A stretch of DNA of 64,000 nucleotides from assembly GCA_947365245.1 (NCBI GenBank), contig CANAWG010000003.1:1-64000 (forward strand), read 5' to 3'. Positions 40,979 through 50,469 of the stretch are shown one piece after another. Source of the stretch: an uncultured Oscillibacter sp. GTDB taxonomy: Bacteria; Bacillota; Clostridia; Oscillospirales; Oscillospiraceae. How positions within the stretch are numbered: position 1 is the first letter of the stretch; each line of letters starts with the position of its first letter. Made by a program: the position numbers and the translations under genes. Below the pieces are notes generated by a model that did no database searches, was not told the origin of the DNA, and worked only from the letters and a program-made list of their open reading frames with translations.

Positions 40979-41724
40979 AAGTGCTGGTGGTGGAGGACGA
41001 GGAGATGATCCGCAAGGGCATCGTGCTGGCGGTGGACTGGGCCGCCATGGACTGCGTGGTGGTGGGGGAGGCCGCCAACGGCCTGGAGGCGCTGGACGCC
41101 GTGGAGCGGCTGGACCCCTCCCTTATCATCACCGACCTGAAGATGCCCCAGATGGACGGCATTGAGATGCTGCGCCGGCTGCGGCAGCGGGGAAACAACG
41201 CCTATGTCATCATTCTCACCGCATACGACAGCTTCACCTATGCCCAGAGCGCCCTGCGGCTGGGGGCGGTGGACTTCCTCCTCAAGCCCTTTCACGACGG
41301 GGACCTGGAGCGGGCGGTGGCCGCCCTGAGAGACCGGATCGGCTCCGCCGCCGGTCCCCGGGAGGCGGAGAGTCCCCTGCCGGGTCTCAAGAAAGGGGAC
41401 AAGAGCAAATATGTGCTGGAGGCCATGGACTACATCGGGGAGCATTACAATGACCCCAATATCAGCATCGCCGCCATCGCCCAGCACCTGGGGCTCAGCG
41501 AGGGCCACCTGAGCCACACGTTTAAAAAGGAGACGGACTACACCCTCCTGAACTACCTCACCCGCTACCGCGTCCACAAGGCCATGGAGCTGCTGCGGGA
41601 CTGCCGGGTGAAAGTCTACGAAGTGGCGGAGCTGGTGGGCTACCGGGACATCACCCACTTCTCCGCCACATTCAAAAAACTGGCGGGCATGACCCCCTCG
41701 GAGTACCAGGACACCTGCCGGTGA
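40972..41724 (+). CDS. response regulator with AraC-type DNA-binding domain
   Basis: The 250-residue protein has a receiver domain (VVEDEEMIRKGI at the start, phospho-Asp in IITDLKMPQMDG near residue 54, Lys in LLKPF) and a C-terminal AraC domain with two HTH units, the second ending THFSATFKKLAGMTPSEYQ. It is the partner of the kinase upstream and likely activates the divergent transporter operon. Confidence 0.94.
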   Translation: MLKVLVVEDEEMIRKGIVLAVDWAAMDCVVVGEAANGLEALDAVERLDPSLIITDLKMPQMDGIEMLRRLRQRGNNAYVIILTAYDSFTYAQSALRLGAVDFLLKPFHDGDLERAVAALRDRIGSAAGPREAESPLPGLKKGDKSKYVLEAMDYIGEHYNDPNISIAAIAQHLGLSEGHLSHTFKKETDYTLLNYLTRYRVHKAMELLRDCRVKVYEVAELVGYRDITHFSATFKKLAGMTPSEYQDTCR

Positions 41725-41770
41725 ACCCCCAAAACCACCGCCCGCAGCGGGCGGGAGAGGAGCTGCTGTG

Positions 41771-42139
41771 ATGATGATGAGAAAGGGATATCAATATCTT
41801 CCGGAGGAGCACAACGACTTTCTCTGGGCCGTTGTGGGCTCCCCCTGGGGCCTGCTGGCCCTGTGGCTGATCGCCATCAATCTGGTGACATTCCTTGCTT
41901 TCGGCGTCGACAAGTGGAAGGCCAAGCGGAAAGAGACCCGCGAGAGCAGCCGCCGGGTGCCGGAGAAGACGCTCTTCCTGCTCTCCATCCTGGGGGGCAG
42001 CGTGGGGGCCCTGCTGGGGATGCGGGCTTTTCACCACAAGACGCTGCACAAGACCTTTCGCTTGGGCATCCCTGTGATCTTGTTTCTGCAGATCACCATC
42101 CCCCTGGGGCTGTGGGTGTGGTGGAACTTTGTGCGATGA
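41771..42139 (+). CDS. DUF1294 membrane protein
   Basis: The 122-residue protein has three hydrophobic segments and the DUF1294 signature: a first segment ending FGVDKWKAKR, then EKTLFLLSILGGSVGALLGM and HHKTLHKTFR. Function of the family is unknown. There are three consecutive ATG codons after a GTG; the first ATG is given, with GAGAGGAG about 10 bases upstream. It stands alone between the response regulator and asnS. Confidence 0.85.
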   Translation: MMMRKGYQYLPEEHNDFLWAVVGSPWGLLALWLIAINLVTFLAFGVDKWKAKRKETRESSRRVPEKTLFLLSILGGSVGALLGMRAFHHKTLHKTFRLGIPVILFLQITIPLGLWVWWNFVR

Positions 42140-42145
42140 GAAAGG

Positions 42146-42192
42146 GGCCAAATGGCGGCGGCCCCACCGGGCCGCCGCCATTTGGCCTTTTC
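42146..42192 (+). terminator. terminator after the DUF1294 gene
   Basis: A 19-bp stem, GGCCAAATGGCGGCGGCCC with its complement around CACC, is followed by TTTTCC. Confidence 0.93.
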
Positions 42193-42217
42193 CCCCCACG
42201 GATCGACCAAACTCCCC

Positions 42218-42246
42218 TTGTAAAATGAAAAAAACCGTGGTACAAT
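42218..42246 (+). promoter_or_regulatory. asnS promoter
   Basis: TTGTAA and TACAAT are 17 bases apart, 45 bases upstream of the start. The leader is too short for a T-box. Confidence 0.75.
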
Positions 42247-42290
42247 CAGAAATCGTGATACATCTAAAAATAAGAAACGGGTGAAGATTC

Positions 42291-43685
<1,395 letters not shown>

Positions 43686-43765
43686 GAAAATCAACAGGCG
43701 GCCTGAAAGGCGTTTCCGGCCGGGCCGCCGGAAGAGAGAACATCAGCGCTTCCTTGAAAGACAGA

Positions 43766-43794
43766 GAAAAAGGACGGCTCTGCCGTCCTTTTTC
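43766..43794 (+). terminator. terminator after asnS
   Basis: The stem AAAAAGGACGGC/GCCGTCCTTTTT around a TCT loop lies 80 bases after the stop. Confidence 0.9.
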
Positions 43795-43824
43795 CACGGG
43801 TGAGGCAGACGAGGAGGGGCGGCT

Positions 43825-44595
43825 TTGAGACGCTATACCGGAAAGAAATGGGACACACGGCGCTGGGCGGCGCTGGACAACCTGCGGGGACTGACGCTTT
43901 TGAGCATGATCGCCTACCATGCCTGCTGGGACATGGTCTACATATTCGGCGCGGACTGGGGCTGGTACCGCTCCGCCGGCGCCTATGTGTGGCAGCAGAG
44001 CATCTGCTGGACGTTCATCCTCCTGTCGGGCTTTTGCTGGTCCCTGGGGAGCCATCCCCTCCGGCGGGGGCTGGAGGTCTTCGGCGCGGGGCTGCTGGTG
44101 ACGGCGGTGACGCTGCTGGTCATGCCGGGAAACAGGGTGGTCTTCGGCGTGCTGACGCTGCTGGGGACGTGTATGCTGCTGATGATCCCCCTGGAGCGGG
44201 GGCTGCGGCGCCTGCCCGCCCGGGCGGGCTTGCTGGGCAGCGGGCTGCTCTTTTTGCTGCTGCGGAACGTGAACGCGGGGTATCTGGGCTTTGAGGGGCT
44301 GCGGTTTTTCCGCCTGCCCCGCCAGCTGTACCGGAACCTGCTGACGGCTTTCCTGGGCTTTCCCCCGGCGGACTTCTTCTCCACGGACTACTTCTCCCTG
44401 GTGCCCTGGCTCTTTTTGTTCCTCACGGGGTATTTCCTGAACCGGCTGCGGCGGGAGCGGGGGAGAATCCCCGCCGGGGGGCTTCGGGTTCCGCTGCTGG
44501 GGGCGCTGGGGCAGTACGCTTTGCCGGTGTATCTGCTGCACCAGCCGGTGGTGTACGGACTGCTGTGGGCGCTTGCGGCGCTGCGGGGTACATAA
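43825..44595 (+). CDS. acyltransferase-like membrane protein (DUF1624/HGSNAT type)
   Basis: The 256-residue protein has about seven hydrophobic segments and begins with DNLRGLTLLSMIAYHACWD, the catalytic-His region of the HGSNAT/DUF1624 acyltransferase family; it ends with GQYALPVYLLHQPVVYGLL. It probably moves an acyl group to an extracytoplasmic acceptor, which is not known. The start is TTG with GAGGAGGGG upstream. A terminator follows. Confidence 0.88.
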   Translation: MRRYTGKKWDTRRWAALDNLRGLTLLSMIAYHACWDMVYIFGADWGWYRSAGAYVWQQSICWTFILLSGFCWSLGSHPLRRGLEVFGAGLLVTAVTLLVMPGNRVVFGVLTLLGTCMLLMIPLERGLRRLPARAGLLGSGLLFLLLRNVNAGYLGFEGLRFFRLPRQLYRNLLTAFLGFPPADFFSTDYFSLVPWLFLFLTGYFLNRLRRERGRIPAGGLRVPLLGALGQYALPVYLLHQPVVYGLLWALAALRGT

Positions 44596-44601
44596 TGTCT
44601 G

Positions 44602-44632
44602 ACGCGGCGGCCCCATGGCCGCCGCGTTTTTT
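44602..44632 (+). terminator. terminator after the DUF1624 gene
   Basis: The stem ACGCGGCGGCC/GGCCGCCGCGT is followed by TTTTT. Confidence 0.93.
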
Positions 44633-44742
44633 CCGCCCTGTTCCGCCAAAGAACCGGTACTTTTTCCAGGGGACCGCTGAATCAATCCCCGCACGCAGAT
44701 TTAATCCCTGTTTTCTTAACGGCTTTTTTGTGAATTTGTGTA

Positions 44743-44770
44743 TTTACATTTGCCGGCGGCGTGGTACAAT
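44743..44770 (+). promoter_or_regulatory. pyk promoter
   Basis: TTTACA and TACAAT are 16 bases apart, about 55 bases upstream of pyk. Confidence 0.7.
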
Positions 44771-44826
44771 AAGGCCGTGGCAGAATATGAGAAAACGATT
44801 ACCATTGCAGAAAGGTGGTAGAAATT

Positions 44827-46563
44827 ATGAGAAAAACGAAAATTGTCTGCACCCTCGGCCCCGCGACGGACCGGGAGGGCGTTTTGCGGGAGATGATGCG
44901 CGCGGGCATGAACGTGGCGCGGTTTAACTTCTCCCACGGCAGCCATGAAGAGCACGGCGCCCGGCTGGATCAGCTGAAGCGGCTGCGGGAGGAGCTGGAT
45001 CTGCCGGTGGCGGCCATGCTGGATACCCGGGGGCCGGAGGTGCGCCTGAAGACCTTTGCGGAGGGAGCCGTCACGCTGCACACCGGGGCGGAGTTCACCC
45101 TGACCACGGAGGACGTCGTGGGCGACGAGAATCGCTGCGCCATCACCTACGGCGAGTTGCCCGGGGACGTGAAGGAGGGGGACACCATCCTCCTGGACGA
45201 CGGCCTGGTGCGGCTCACCGTGCTGGAGACCACTGCCGCCGACATCCGCTGCCGGGTGGAGAACGACGGCGTGATGAAGAACAACAAGGGCGTCAACATC
45301 CCCAATGTGCGCCTGTCCATGCCCTATATGAATCAGCGGGACCGGGAGGACATCCTCTTCGGCGCGGAGGCGGGCTTTGATTTCATCGCCGCCAGCTTCG
45401 TCCGCTCCGCCTCCGACGTGCGGGAGATCCGCCGGCTGCTGGACGAAAAGGACTCCCGCATCCGCATCATCGCCAAGATCGAAAACCAGGAGGGCATCTC
45501 CAACCTGCCGGAGATTCTGGCCGTGGCGGACGGCGTCATGGTGGCCCGGGGGGATCTTGGCGTGGAGATTGACTTCACGGAGATCCCCATGCTGCAAAAA
45601 CAGATGATCACCCAGTGCATGGCCGCCGGCAAGCCGGTGATCACCGCTACCCAGATGCTGGACTCCATGATGGAGAATCCCCGCCCCACCCGGGCGGAGA
45701 TCACGGACGTGGCCAACGCCATCTACGACGGCACCTCCGCCATCATGCTCTCCGGCGAGACGGCGGCGGGCAAGTACCCGGTGGAGGCGGTGCGGACCAT
45801 GGATGCCATCGCCCGGAAGACGGAGTCCAGCATCGACTGCTCCAAGCGGGTAAAGATGGACGGCAAGAAGATGTCCATCACCGCCGCCACGGCCCACGCC
45901 GCCTGCACCATGGCCCTGGACATCGGCGCGGACGCCATTCTGACCGTCAGCCAGGGGGGCACCACCGCCCGGATGGTCAGCCGCTTCCGCACCAGCACCA
46001 CCGTGGTGGCGCTGCTGCTGGACCCCCAGGTCCGGCGGCAGATGAACCTCTACTGGGGCGTGGTGCCCATTATGATGCCCTGTGCCGGCAGCACCGACGA
46101 GCTGGTGGACTTCGCCGTCCAGGCGGCGGAGGCGGCTGGCCTTGTGAAGCAGGGGGACGTGGTGGTGGTCACCGCCGGCGTGCCCGTGGGCATGCCCGGC
46201 ACCACCAACATGATCCGGGTCCGCCAGGTGGGGGGTTCTCTCGTCAACGGCGTGGGCGTGGGCACCCAGGTGGCCAGCGGACGGCTGTGCGTCTGCCGCA
46301 CCGTGGGGGAGGCCGCGGAGAAGTTCCGCCCCGGCGACGTGCTGGTGGTGCCCTACACCAACAACGACTTCCTGCCCTATATCCGGGAGGCCGCCGCGGT
46401 GATCTGCGAGGAGGGCAGCGCCGAGGGCCACGCCGCTACGGTGGGCCTGACGCTGGACAAGGCGGTGATCGTGGGGGCCGTGGCCGCCACGCGGCGGCTG
46501 GAGGACGGCGTGCTGGTGTCTGTGGACTGCGCCCGGGGCGTGGTGCAGACGCTGCCGCAGTGA
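44827..46563 (+). CDS. pyk: pyruvate kinase
   Basis: The 578-residue protein makes pyruvate and ATP from PEP and ADP. The barrel has CTLGPATD, MLDTRGPEVR and the metal site VARGDLGVEID near residue 240, then MLSGETAAGKYP. Beyond about 470 residues there is the extra C-terminal phosphohistidine-like domain of Bacillus-type enzymes (GAVAATRRLEDG near 550). In that domain the usual TSH is replaced by EGH, so it does not look phosphorylatable by the normal route. AAAGGTGG lies upstream of the ATG at 44827. Confidence 0.96.
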   Translation: MRKTKIVCTLGPATDREGVLREMMRAGMNVARFNFSHGSHEEHGARLDQLKRLREELDLPVAAMLDTRGPEVRLKTFAEGAVTLHTGAEFTLTTEDVVGDENRCAITYGELPGDVKEGDTILLDDGLVRLTVLETTAADIRCRVENDGVMKNNKGVNIPNVRLSMPYMNQRDREDILFGAEAGFDFIAASFVRSASDVREIRRLLDEKDSRIRIIAKIENQEGISNLPEILAVADGVMVARGDLGVEIDFTEIPMLQKQMITQCMAAGKPVITATQMLDSMMENPRPTRAEITDVANAIYDGTSAIMLSGETAAGKYPVEAVRTMDAIARKTESSIDCSKRVKMDGKKMSITAATAHAACTMALDIGADAILTVSQGGTTARMVSRFRTSTTVVALLLDPQVRRQMNLYWGVVPIMMPCAGSTDELVDFAVQAAEAAGLVKQGDVVVVTAGVPVGMPGTTNMIRVRQVGGSLVNGVGVGTQVASGRLCVCRTVGEAAEKFRPGDVLVVPYTNNDFLPYIREAAAVICEEGSAEGHAATVGLTLDKAVIVGAVAATRRLEDGVLVSVDCARGVVQTLPQ

Positions 46564-46584
46564 CGTTTCACGGACAAGCGAAAA

Positions 46585-46620
46585 AAGCAGGGGAGCAGCC
46601 CAACGGCCGCTCCCCTGCTT
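46585..46620. terminator. terminator between pyk and fhs
   Basis: The stem AAGCAGGGGAGC/GCTCCCCTGCTT lies between converging genes; the minus side has a T run, so it chiefly serves fhs. Confidence 0.88.
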
Positions 46621-46639
46621 CGTTATTCATCAGGACTTG

Positions 46640-48322
46640 TCAGAACAGTCCCGTGATCTTCCCGTTCTCGTCCACGTCGATCCTCTCCGCGGCCGGAGCC
46701 TTCGGCAGTCCCGGCATGGTCATGATGTCCCCGGTGAGGGCCACAATGAAGCCCGCCCCGGCGCTGACCTTCAGGCTGCGGACCGTCACGTCAAAATCCT
46801 CCGGCGCCCCCAGCTTGGCGGCGTCGTCGGAGAAGCTGTACTGGGTCTTGGCCATGCATACAGGCAGGTCCCCGAAGCCCAGGTCCACCAATCTTTGGTA
46901 GTCCTTCTGGGCGGCGGCGGTCAGCACCGCCCGCCGCCCGTGGTACACCCGGCCCACGATGGCGTTGAGCTTGTACTGGATGGAGGTGTTGTCCTCGTAG
47001 GCGTAGGTGAACGCGTCCAGCCTGGGCTCCTCCTCGCAGAGGCGGACCACCTCCCGGGCAAGAAGCCTGCCGCCCTCGCCGCCCTTGGCCCACACCTCGC
47101 TGAGGGCTGCATTGACGCCCAGCTCTTTGCACCGCTCCTCCACCAGCCTCAGCTCGGCGGGGGTGTCCGTGGGGAACGCGTTGACGGCCACCACGCAGGG
47201 CAGATGGTAGACGTTTTTGATGTTGTCCACGTGGCGCAGCAGGTTGGGAAGCCCCTTTTCCAGCGCCTCCAGGTTCTCGTTGTTCAGCTCGGCCTTGGCG
47301 AGGCCCCCGTGGTGCTTCAGCGCCCGGACCGTGGCCACGATCACCACTGCGTCGGGATGCAGGCCCGCCAGGCGGCACTTGATGTCCAAAAACTTCTCCG
47401 CGCCCAGGTCCGCGCCGAAGCCCGCCTCCGTCACGGCGTAGTCCCCCAGCCGCAGGGCCATCTTGGTGGCCATCACGGAGTTGCACCCGTGGGCGATGTT
47501 GGCGAAAGGCCCGCCGTGGATGAAAGCGGGGGTGCCCTCCAGGGTCTGCACCAGATTGGGCTTCAGCGCGTCCTTCAGCAGGGCCGCCATGGCCCCCTCA
47601 GCTTTCAGGTCGTGGGCGGTGACGGGCGCGCCGCCGCAGGTGTAGCCCACCACCATCCGGCCCAGCCGCCGCTTGAGATCCGGGATGTCGGCAGCCAGGC
47701 ACAGTACCGCCATGACCTCGCTGGCCACGGTGATGTCAAACCCGTCCTCCCGGGGCACCCCCTGCATCCGCCCGCCGAGGCCGTCCACGATGTGGCGCAG
47801 CTGCCGGTCGTTCATGTCCACGCACCGCTTCCAGGTGATGCTCTTGACGTCGATGCCCAGCGCGTTGCCCTGCTGGATGTGGTTGTCCAGCAGGGCCGCC
47901 AGCAGATTGTTGGCCGCGCCGATGGCGTGGAAGTCCCCGGTGAAGTGGAGGTTGATGTCCTCCATGGGCACCACCTGGGCGTAGCCGCCCCCCGCAGCCC
48001 CGCCCTTGACGCCGAACACCGGCCCCAGGGACGGCTCCCGCAGGGCCAGCAGGGCATTCTTGCCCAGCTTCCGCAGACCGTCCGCGAGGCCCACGGAGGT
48101 GGTGGTCTTCCCCTCCCCGGCGGGGGTGGGGTTGATGGCGGTGACCAGGATCAGCTTTCCGTCGCCCCGCGGATTCTCCCGCAAAAGGCGGTAGTCCACC
48201 TTGGCCTTGTAGCCGCCGTAGAGCTCCAGATACTTCTCCTCCACCCCGGCGGTCCGGGCGATCTCCGTGATGGGGCGCATGGCGCTGCTCTGCGCGATCT
48301 CGATGTCGGACAGGAACTTCAT
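46640..48322 (-). CDS. fhs: formate-tetrahydrofolate ligase
   Basis: The 560-residue protein joins formate to THF using ATP. The P-loop [15 protein letters not shown] lies near residues 66-80, with [27 protein letters not shown] near 105-130. The ATG at 48322 is preferred to one two codons upstream since AGGAGG then has a spacing of 6. An extended -10 (TGGTATGAT on the minus strand, 48368-48373) with a poor -35 is the likely promoter. It fits with glyA and the cyclo-ligase in one-carbon metabolism. Confidence 0.97.
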   Translation of the reverse strand: MKFLSDIEIAQSSAMRPITEIARTAGVEEKYLELYGGYKAKVDYRLLRENPRGDGKLILVTAINPTPAGEGKTTTSVGLADGLRKLGKNALLALREPSLGPVFGVKGGAAGGGYAQVVPMEDINLHFTGDFHAIGAANNLLAALLDNHIQQGNALGIDVKSITWKRCVDMNDRQLRHIVDGLGGRMQGVPREDGFDITVASEVMAVLCLAADIPDLKRRLGRMVVGYTCGGAPVTAHDLKAEGAMAALLKDALKPNLVQTLEGTPAFIHGGPFANIAHGCNSVMATKMALRLGDYAVTEAGFGADLGAEKFLDIKCRLAGLHPDAVVIVATVRALKHHGGLAKAELNNENLEALEKGLPNLLRHVDNIKNVYHLPCVVAVNAFPTDTPAELRLVEERCKELGVNAALSEVWAKGGEGGRLLAREVVRLCEEEPRLDAFTYAYEDNTSIQYKLNAIVGRVYHGRRAVLTAAAQKDYQRLVDLGFGDLPVCMAKTQYSFSDDAAKLGAPEDFDVTVRSLKVSAGAGFIVALTGDIMTMPGLPKAPAAERIDVDENGKITGLF

Positions 48323-48472
48323 AGCCATCCTCCTGAAAAATAGGTATTACTCTTTCTCGACAGGGGAATCATACCATGAAACCGCCCGGTTGAAAAGGGG
48401 GAAAGTTGCATAAAGAATCTCAGATTTTCCCCGGGTTCCTCTCATGGAACGGCAGTTTCCCGATGGACAAAA

Positions 48473-48512
48473 GGACAGCGGCGGCCGCAGGCCGCCGCTG
48501 TTCCTCTGTTTT
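48473..48512. terminator. hairpin terminator near the 3' side of the small hypothetical gene
   Basis: The stem ACAGCGGCGGCC/GGCCGCCGCTGT around GCA is followed on the plus side by TCCTCTGTTTTTT and on the minus side by CCTTTTGT. It can end the minus-strand gene at 48513. Confidence 0.7.
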
Positions 48513-48770
48513 TTAGAGCGCCGCTCTTCCCCGGGAGGGGCGGCTCTCCTCGTAAAAGACCGTCACCGCGTCCCCCGCGTGGGGCGGCGGGGTCCCCGCG
48601 CCGATCCATTTCCGGCAGGCGTACTCCGTTCCGCCAACGGTGTAGCGGATCTTGACGACATGGGGAAATTCCGCCCCGTCCAGCGGGTGCAGCCGAACCG
48701 GCCTGCGGTTGACCTTCAGCCACCACTGCTTCGAGACGGACACCACGGTCCCCCTGGCCTCTTTCTCCAT
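48513..48770 (-). CDS. hypothetical protein, DUF3592-like beta domain
   Basis: The 85-residue protein starts with GTVVSVSKQWWLKV and has VKIRYTVGGTEYACRKWIGAG and GDAVTVFYEE, which together resemble the soluble beta domain of DUF3592 proteins. It has no membrane segment, unlike full members. GGGAGG lies upstream of the ATG. The role is unknown. Terminator-like sequence lies downstream, and a hairpin cluster lies upstream. Confidence 0.7.
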   Translation of the reverse strand: MEKEARGTVVSVSKQWWLKVNRRPVRLHPLDGAEFPHVVKIRYTVGGTEYACRKWIGAGTPPPHAGDAVTVFYEESRPSRGRAAL

Positions 48771-48792
48771 GGCGCGTACCTCCCTATATAGC

Positions 48793-48948
48793 CCGGTTGA
48801 AAACCGGTAAGCGGTTTTCAAGGCGGGCGAAGCCCGCCGGGCGCATGAAATGCGCCCAGCGTCTCCTGTGAAGTCTGCCGTATGGCCGCTTTACGGCCTC
48901 GTTGCGGTGCTTTGCGCCGCAACGGTTGAAAAGAAGCGATTGCTTCTT
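48793..48948. repeat. cluster of six adjacent perfect hairpins
   Basis: In 156 bases there are TTGAAAACCG/CGGTTTTCAA (48797-48821; alternative CCGGTT-GAA-AACCGG at 48793-48807), GGCGGGC-GAA-GCCCGCC (48822-48838), GGGCGCAT-GAA-ATGCGCCC (48839-48857), GGCCG/CGGCC (48884-48898), GTTGCGGTGC/GCGCCGCAAC (48901-48923) and AAGAAGC/GCTTCTT (48931-48948). The first three abut with no gap. No protein gene is apparent in this 190-base intergenic stretch. Confidence 0.85.
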
Positions 48949-48962
48949 ACCAACGGCGGTGA

Positions 48963-49679
48963 TTATAGCGTAAATACCTGCCCCTCCGCCGTGACGGGGA
49001 GGGTTCGGGATCGAAATTCCGGATACCGGGCCAGAAACCGCTCCGTAAAGCCGAAGTCCCCCCACTGGTGCATGGGGAGGAAGCGGCGGATGTCCGCGGT
49101 CTCCAGGAAGTGCCGGGGGCCCCGGAAGCCGTCCTCACCCAGCCGCGGGTCCAGGGGCAGCATGGCGAGGTGGATTTTCCGCCTCCGCAGGGGCTCTGTG
49201 TACCGCTTGAAGTTGACCTCCATGTTCCGGTTCCAGGCCGGATCCTCCCCCTCCCAGTGCCACCAGTTCAGATCCCCGGCGTGGAAGAGGGTGAGACCGT
49301 CAGGGAGGGTCACCAGGAACGCCGCGCCCTCGTCGGTGGAGGGCAGGGCCTCCACCGCGGCGGCGGGCAGGGAGAGGCGCTCCCCGCCCCGGAGACTGCG
49401 GCACCGCTCCGCCGTATCGGGGGAGACGCCCCAGCGGCTGAGGTTCCGCGGACTGAGCTTGATGTCGCGGCCCAGGACGAAGCGGACGTCCCGGCCCTCG
49501 CCGTCCAGGGTGAAGATCTCCGGCTTGAAGTGGTCCTCGTGGCGGTGGCTGGCAAAGACGTACAGGGGAATTCCCGGCCGCAGAGCCGGGAGCTCCCCTT
49601 TCCACCAGTCAAAGAGCAGCGTCACGGAGGGCAGCTCCGCCAGAAAGCCGCTGTGTCCCAGAAAGGTGATCCGCGTCAC
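48963..49679 (-). CDS. metallo-beta-lactamase fold protein, UlaG-like
   Basis: The 238-residue protein has the MBL start ITFLGHSGFLAELP and metal motif SHRHEDHF near residues 44-50, then HAGDLNWW near 132 and PMHQWGD near 210. It resembles the broad UlaG-like hydrolase group; the substrate is unknown. It starts at GTG in a four-base overlap with the YbjQ gene and is the last gene of the MerR operon. Confidence 0.85.
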   Translation of the reverse strand: MTRITFLGHSGFLAELPSVTLLFDWWKGELPALRPGIPLYVFASHRHEDHFKPEIFTLDGEGRDVRFVLGRDIKLSPRNLSRWGVSPDTAERCRSLRGGERLSLPAAAVEALPSTDEGAAFLVTLPDGLTLFHAGDLNWWHWEGEDPAWNRNMEVNFKRYTEPLRRRKIHLAMLPLDPRLGEDGFRGPRHFLETADIRRFLPMHQWGDFGFTERFLARYPEFRSRTLPVTAEGQVFTL

Positions 49680-49990
49680 TTGAACTTCACCGCCGTGCCG
49701 TAGGTGATGACCTCGGCGGCCCCCTGCATCACGGAGGAGGAGCCGTAGCGGATGTTGAGGACCGCGTCGGCCCCCAGGGCCGCGGCCTCGTCCACCATGC
49801 GCTTGGTGGCGATCTGCCGGGCCTCCGTCAGCATCTCCGTGTAGCCCACGATCTCGCCGCCCACCAGGGTCTTCATGCCCGCCATAAAGTCCTTGCCGAA
49901 GTTTTTGGACTGGACCACCGTGCCCTTTACAATGCCCAGGGCCTCAAACTCCCGGCCCCCGGGGATATAGTCAATATTCAGCAGCAGCAT
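49676..49990 (-). CDS. YbjQ family (DUF74) protein
   Basis: The 104-residue protein matches the YbjQ family, soluble proteins that form beta-sandwich pentamers and are often labelled heavy-metal binding: GIVKGTVVQSKNFGKDFM near residue 19, then EAAALGADAVLNIRYGSSSV. GGAGGAG lies upstream of the ATG. It overlaps the upstream membrane protein gene by 20 bases and the MBL gene by four. Confidence 0.9.
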   Translation of the reverse strand: MLLLNIDYIPGGREFEALGIVKGTVVQSKNFGKDFMAGMKTLVGGEIVGYTEMLTEARQIATKRMVDEAAALGADAVLNIRYGSSSVMQGAAEVITYGTAVKFK

Positions 49991-50234
49991 CTAATTCTCC
50001 TCCTTCAATTTCTTTGAATCGTTGTTTCAGAACCACCAGCGCCGGAATCATCAGCCCGGCGCAGAAAGCGCCCAAAATTGCAAACAGCCAGAAGAGCCAC
50101 CCTGGCAGGTCCGGAATGAAGCACAGCGCGCCGAAGCACGCCGCGCAGGCCAGCTGCAAAAGGCCGAACAGGGCCACCCCCAGCACCGCCTGCCGCCGGT
50201 ATCTCTTTCTGCGGGTCTCAATATTGGCTGGCAT
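49971..50234 (-). CDS. hypothetical two-span membrane protein
   Basis: The 87-residue protein has two hydrophobic segments (about 15-38 and 45-68) and ends in QRFKEIEGGELDAAAEY. That tail is shared with the next protein and with the MerR regulator. GGAGGAGAGG lies upstream of the ATG. It overlaps the genes on both sides. No known function. Confidence 0.75.
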   Translation of the reverse strand: MPANIETRRKRYRRQAVLGVALFGLLQLACAACFGALCFIPDLPGWLFWLFAILGAFCAGLMIPALVVLKQRFKEIEGGELDAAAEY

Positions 50235-50469
50235 CCTCTTCCTCTCCTCCGTCGATCTCCCGCAGCCGCTCCCGCAGGGCCTTGACGGCCCCCACGATCA
50301 CCGCGCCGCCCACGATGAGCCAGCACAGCAGGGGGAACATGACGTTCACCGTCTCCCCGCCGCTGAAGAGGCCCATGGCCCCCAGGACGACCGCCATCAG
50401 CGGCGCCACGTAGAGGATCACCAGCACCGTCATGATGATGGGGGCGATCTTCTTAGTAGTTTTTCGCAT
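50218..50469 (-). CDS. hypothetical two-span membrane protein
   Basis: The 83-residue protein has two hydrophobic segments (about 10-33 and 43-62) and ends in RERLREIDGGEEEDASQY, matching the tail of its neighbour. The ATG at 50469 is preferred since AAAGGAG has a spacing of 9; a TTG two codons earlier would be only 3 away. It overlaps the MerR gene by 17 bases. Confidence 0.75.
   Translation of the reverse strand: MRKTTKKIAPIIMTVLVILYVAPLMAVVLGAMGLFSGGETVNVMFPLLCWLIVGGAVIVGAVKALRERLREIDGGEEEDASQY

Noticed and set aside
42247-42290. Search for a T-box leader before asnS
   Set aside because: The leader is only about 45 bases and has no specifier or antiterminator structure.
48850-49683. A 277-codon plus-strand frame across the hairpin cluster and the MBL gene
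   Set aside because: It is Arg/Pro/Ser-rich with no family match and is antisense to an intact MBL gene.
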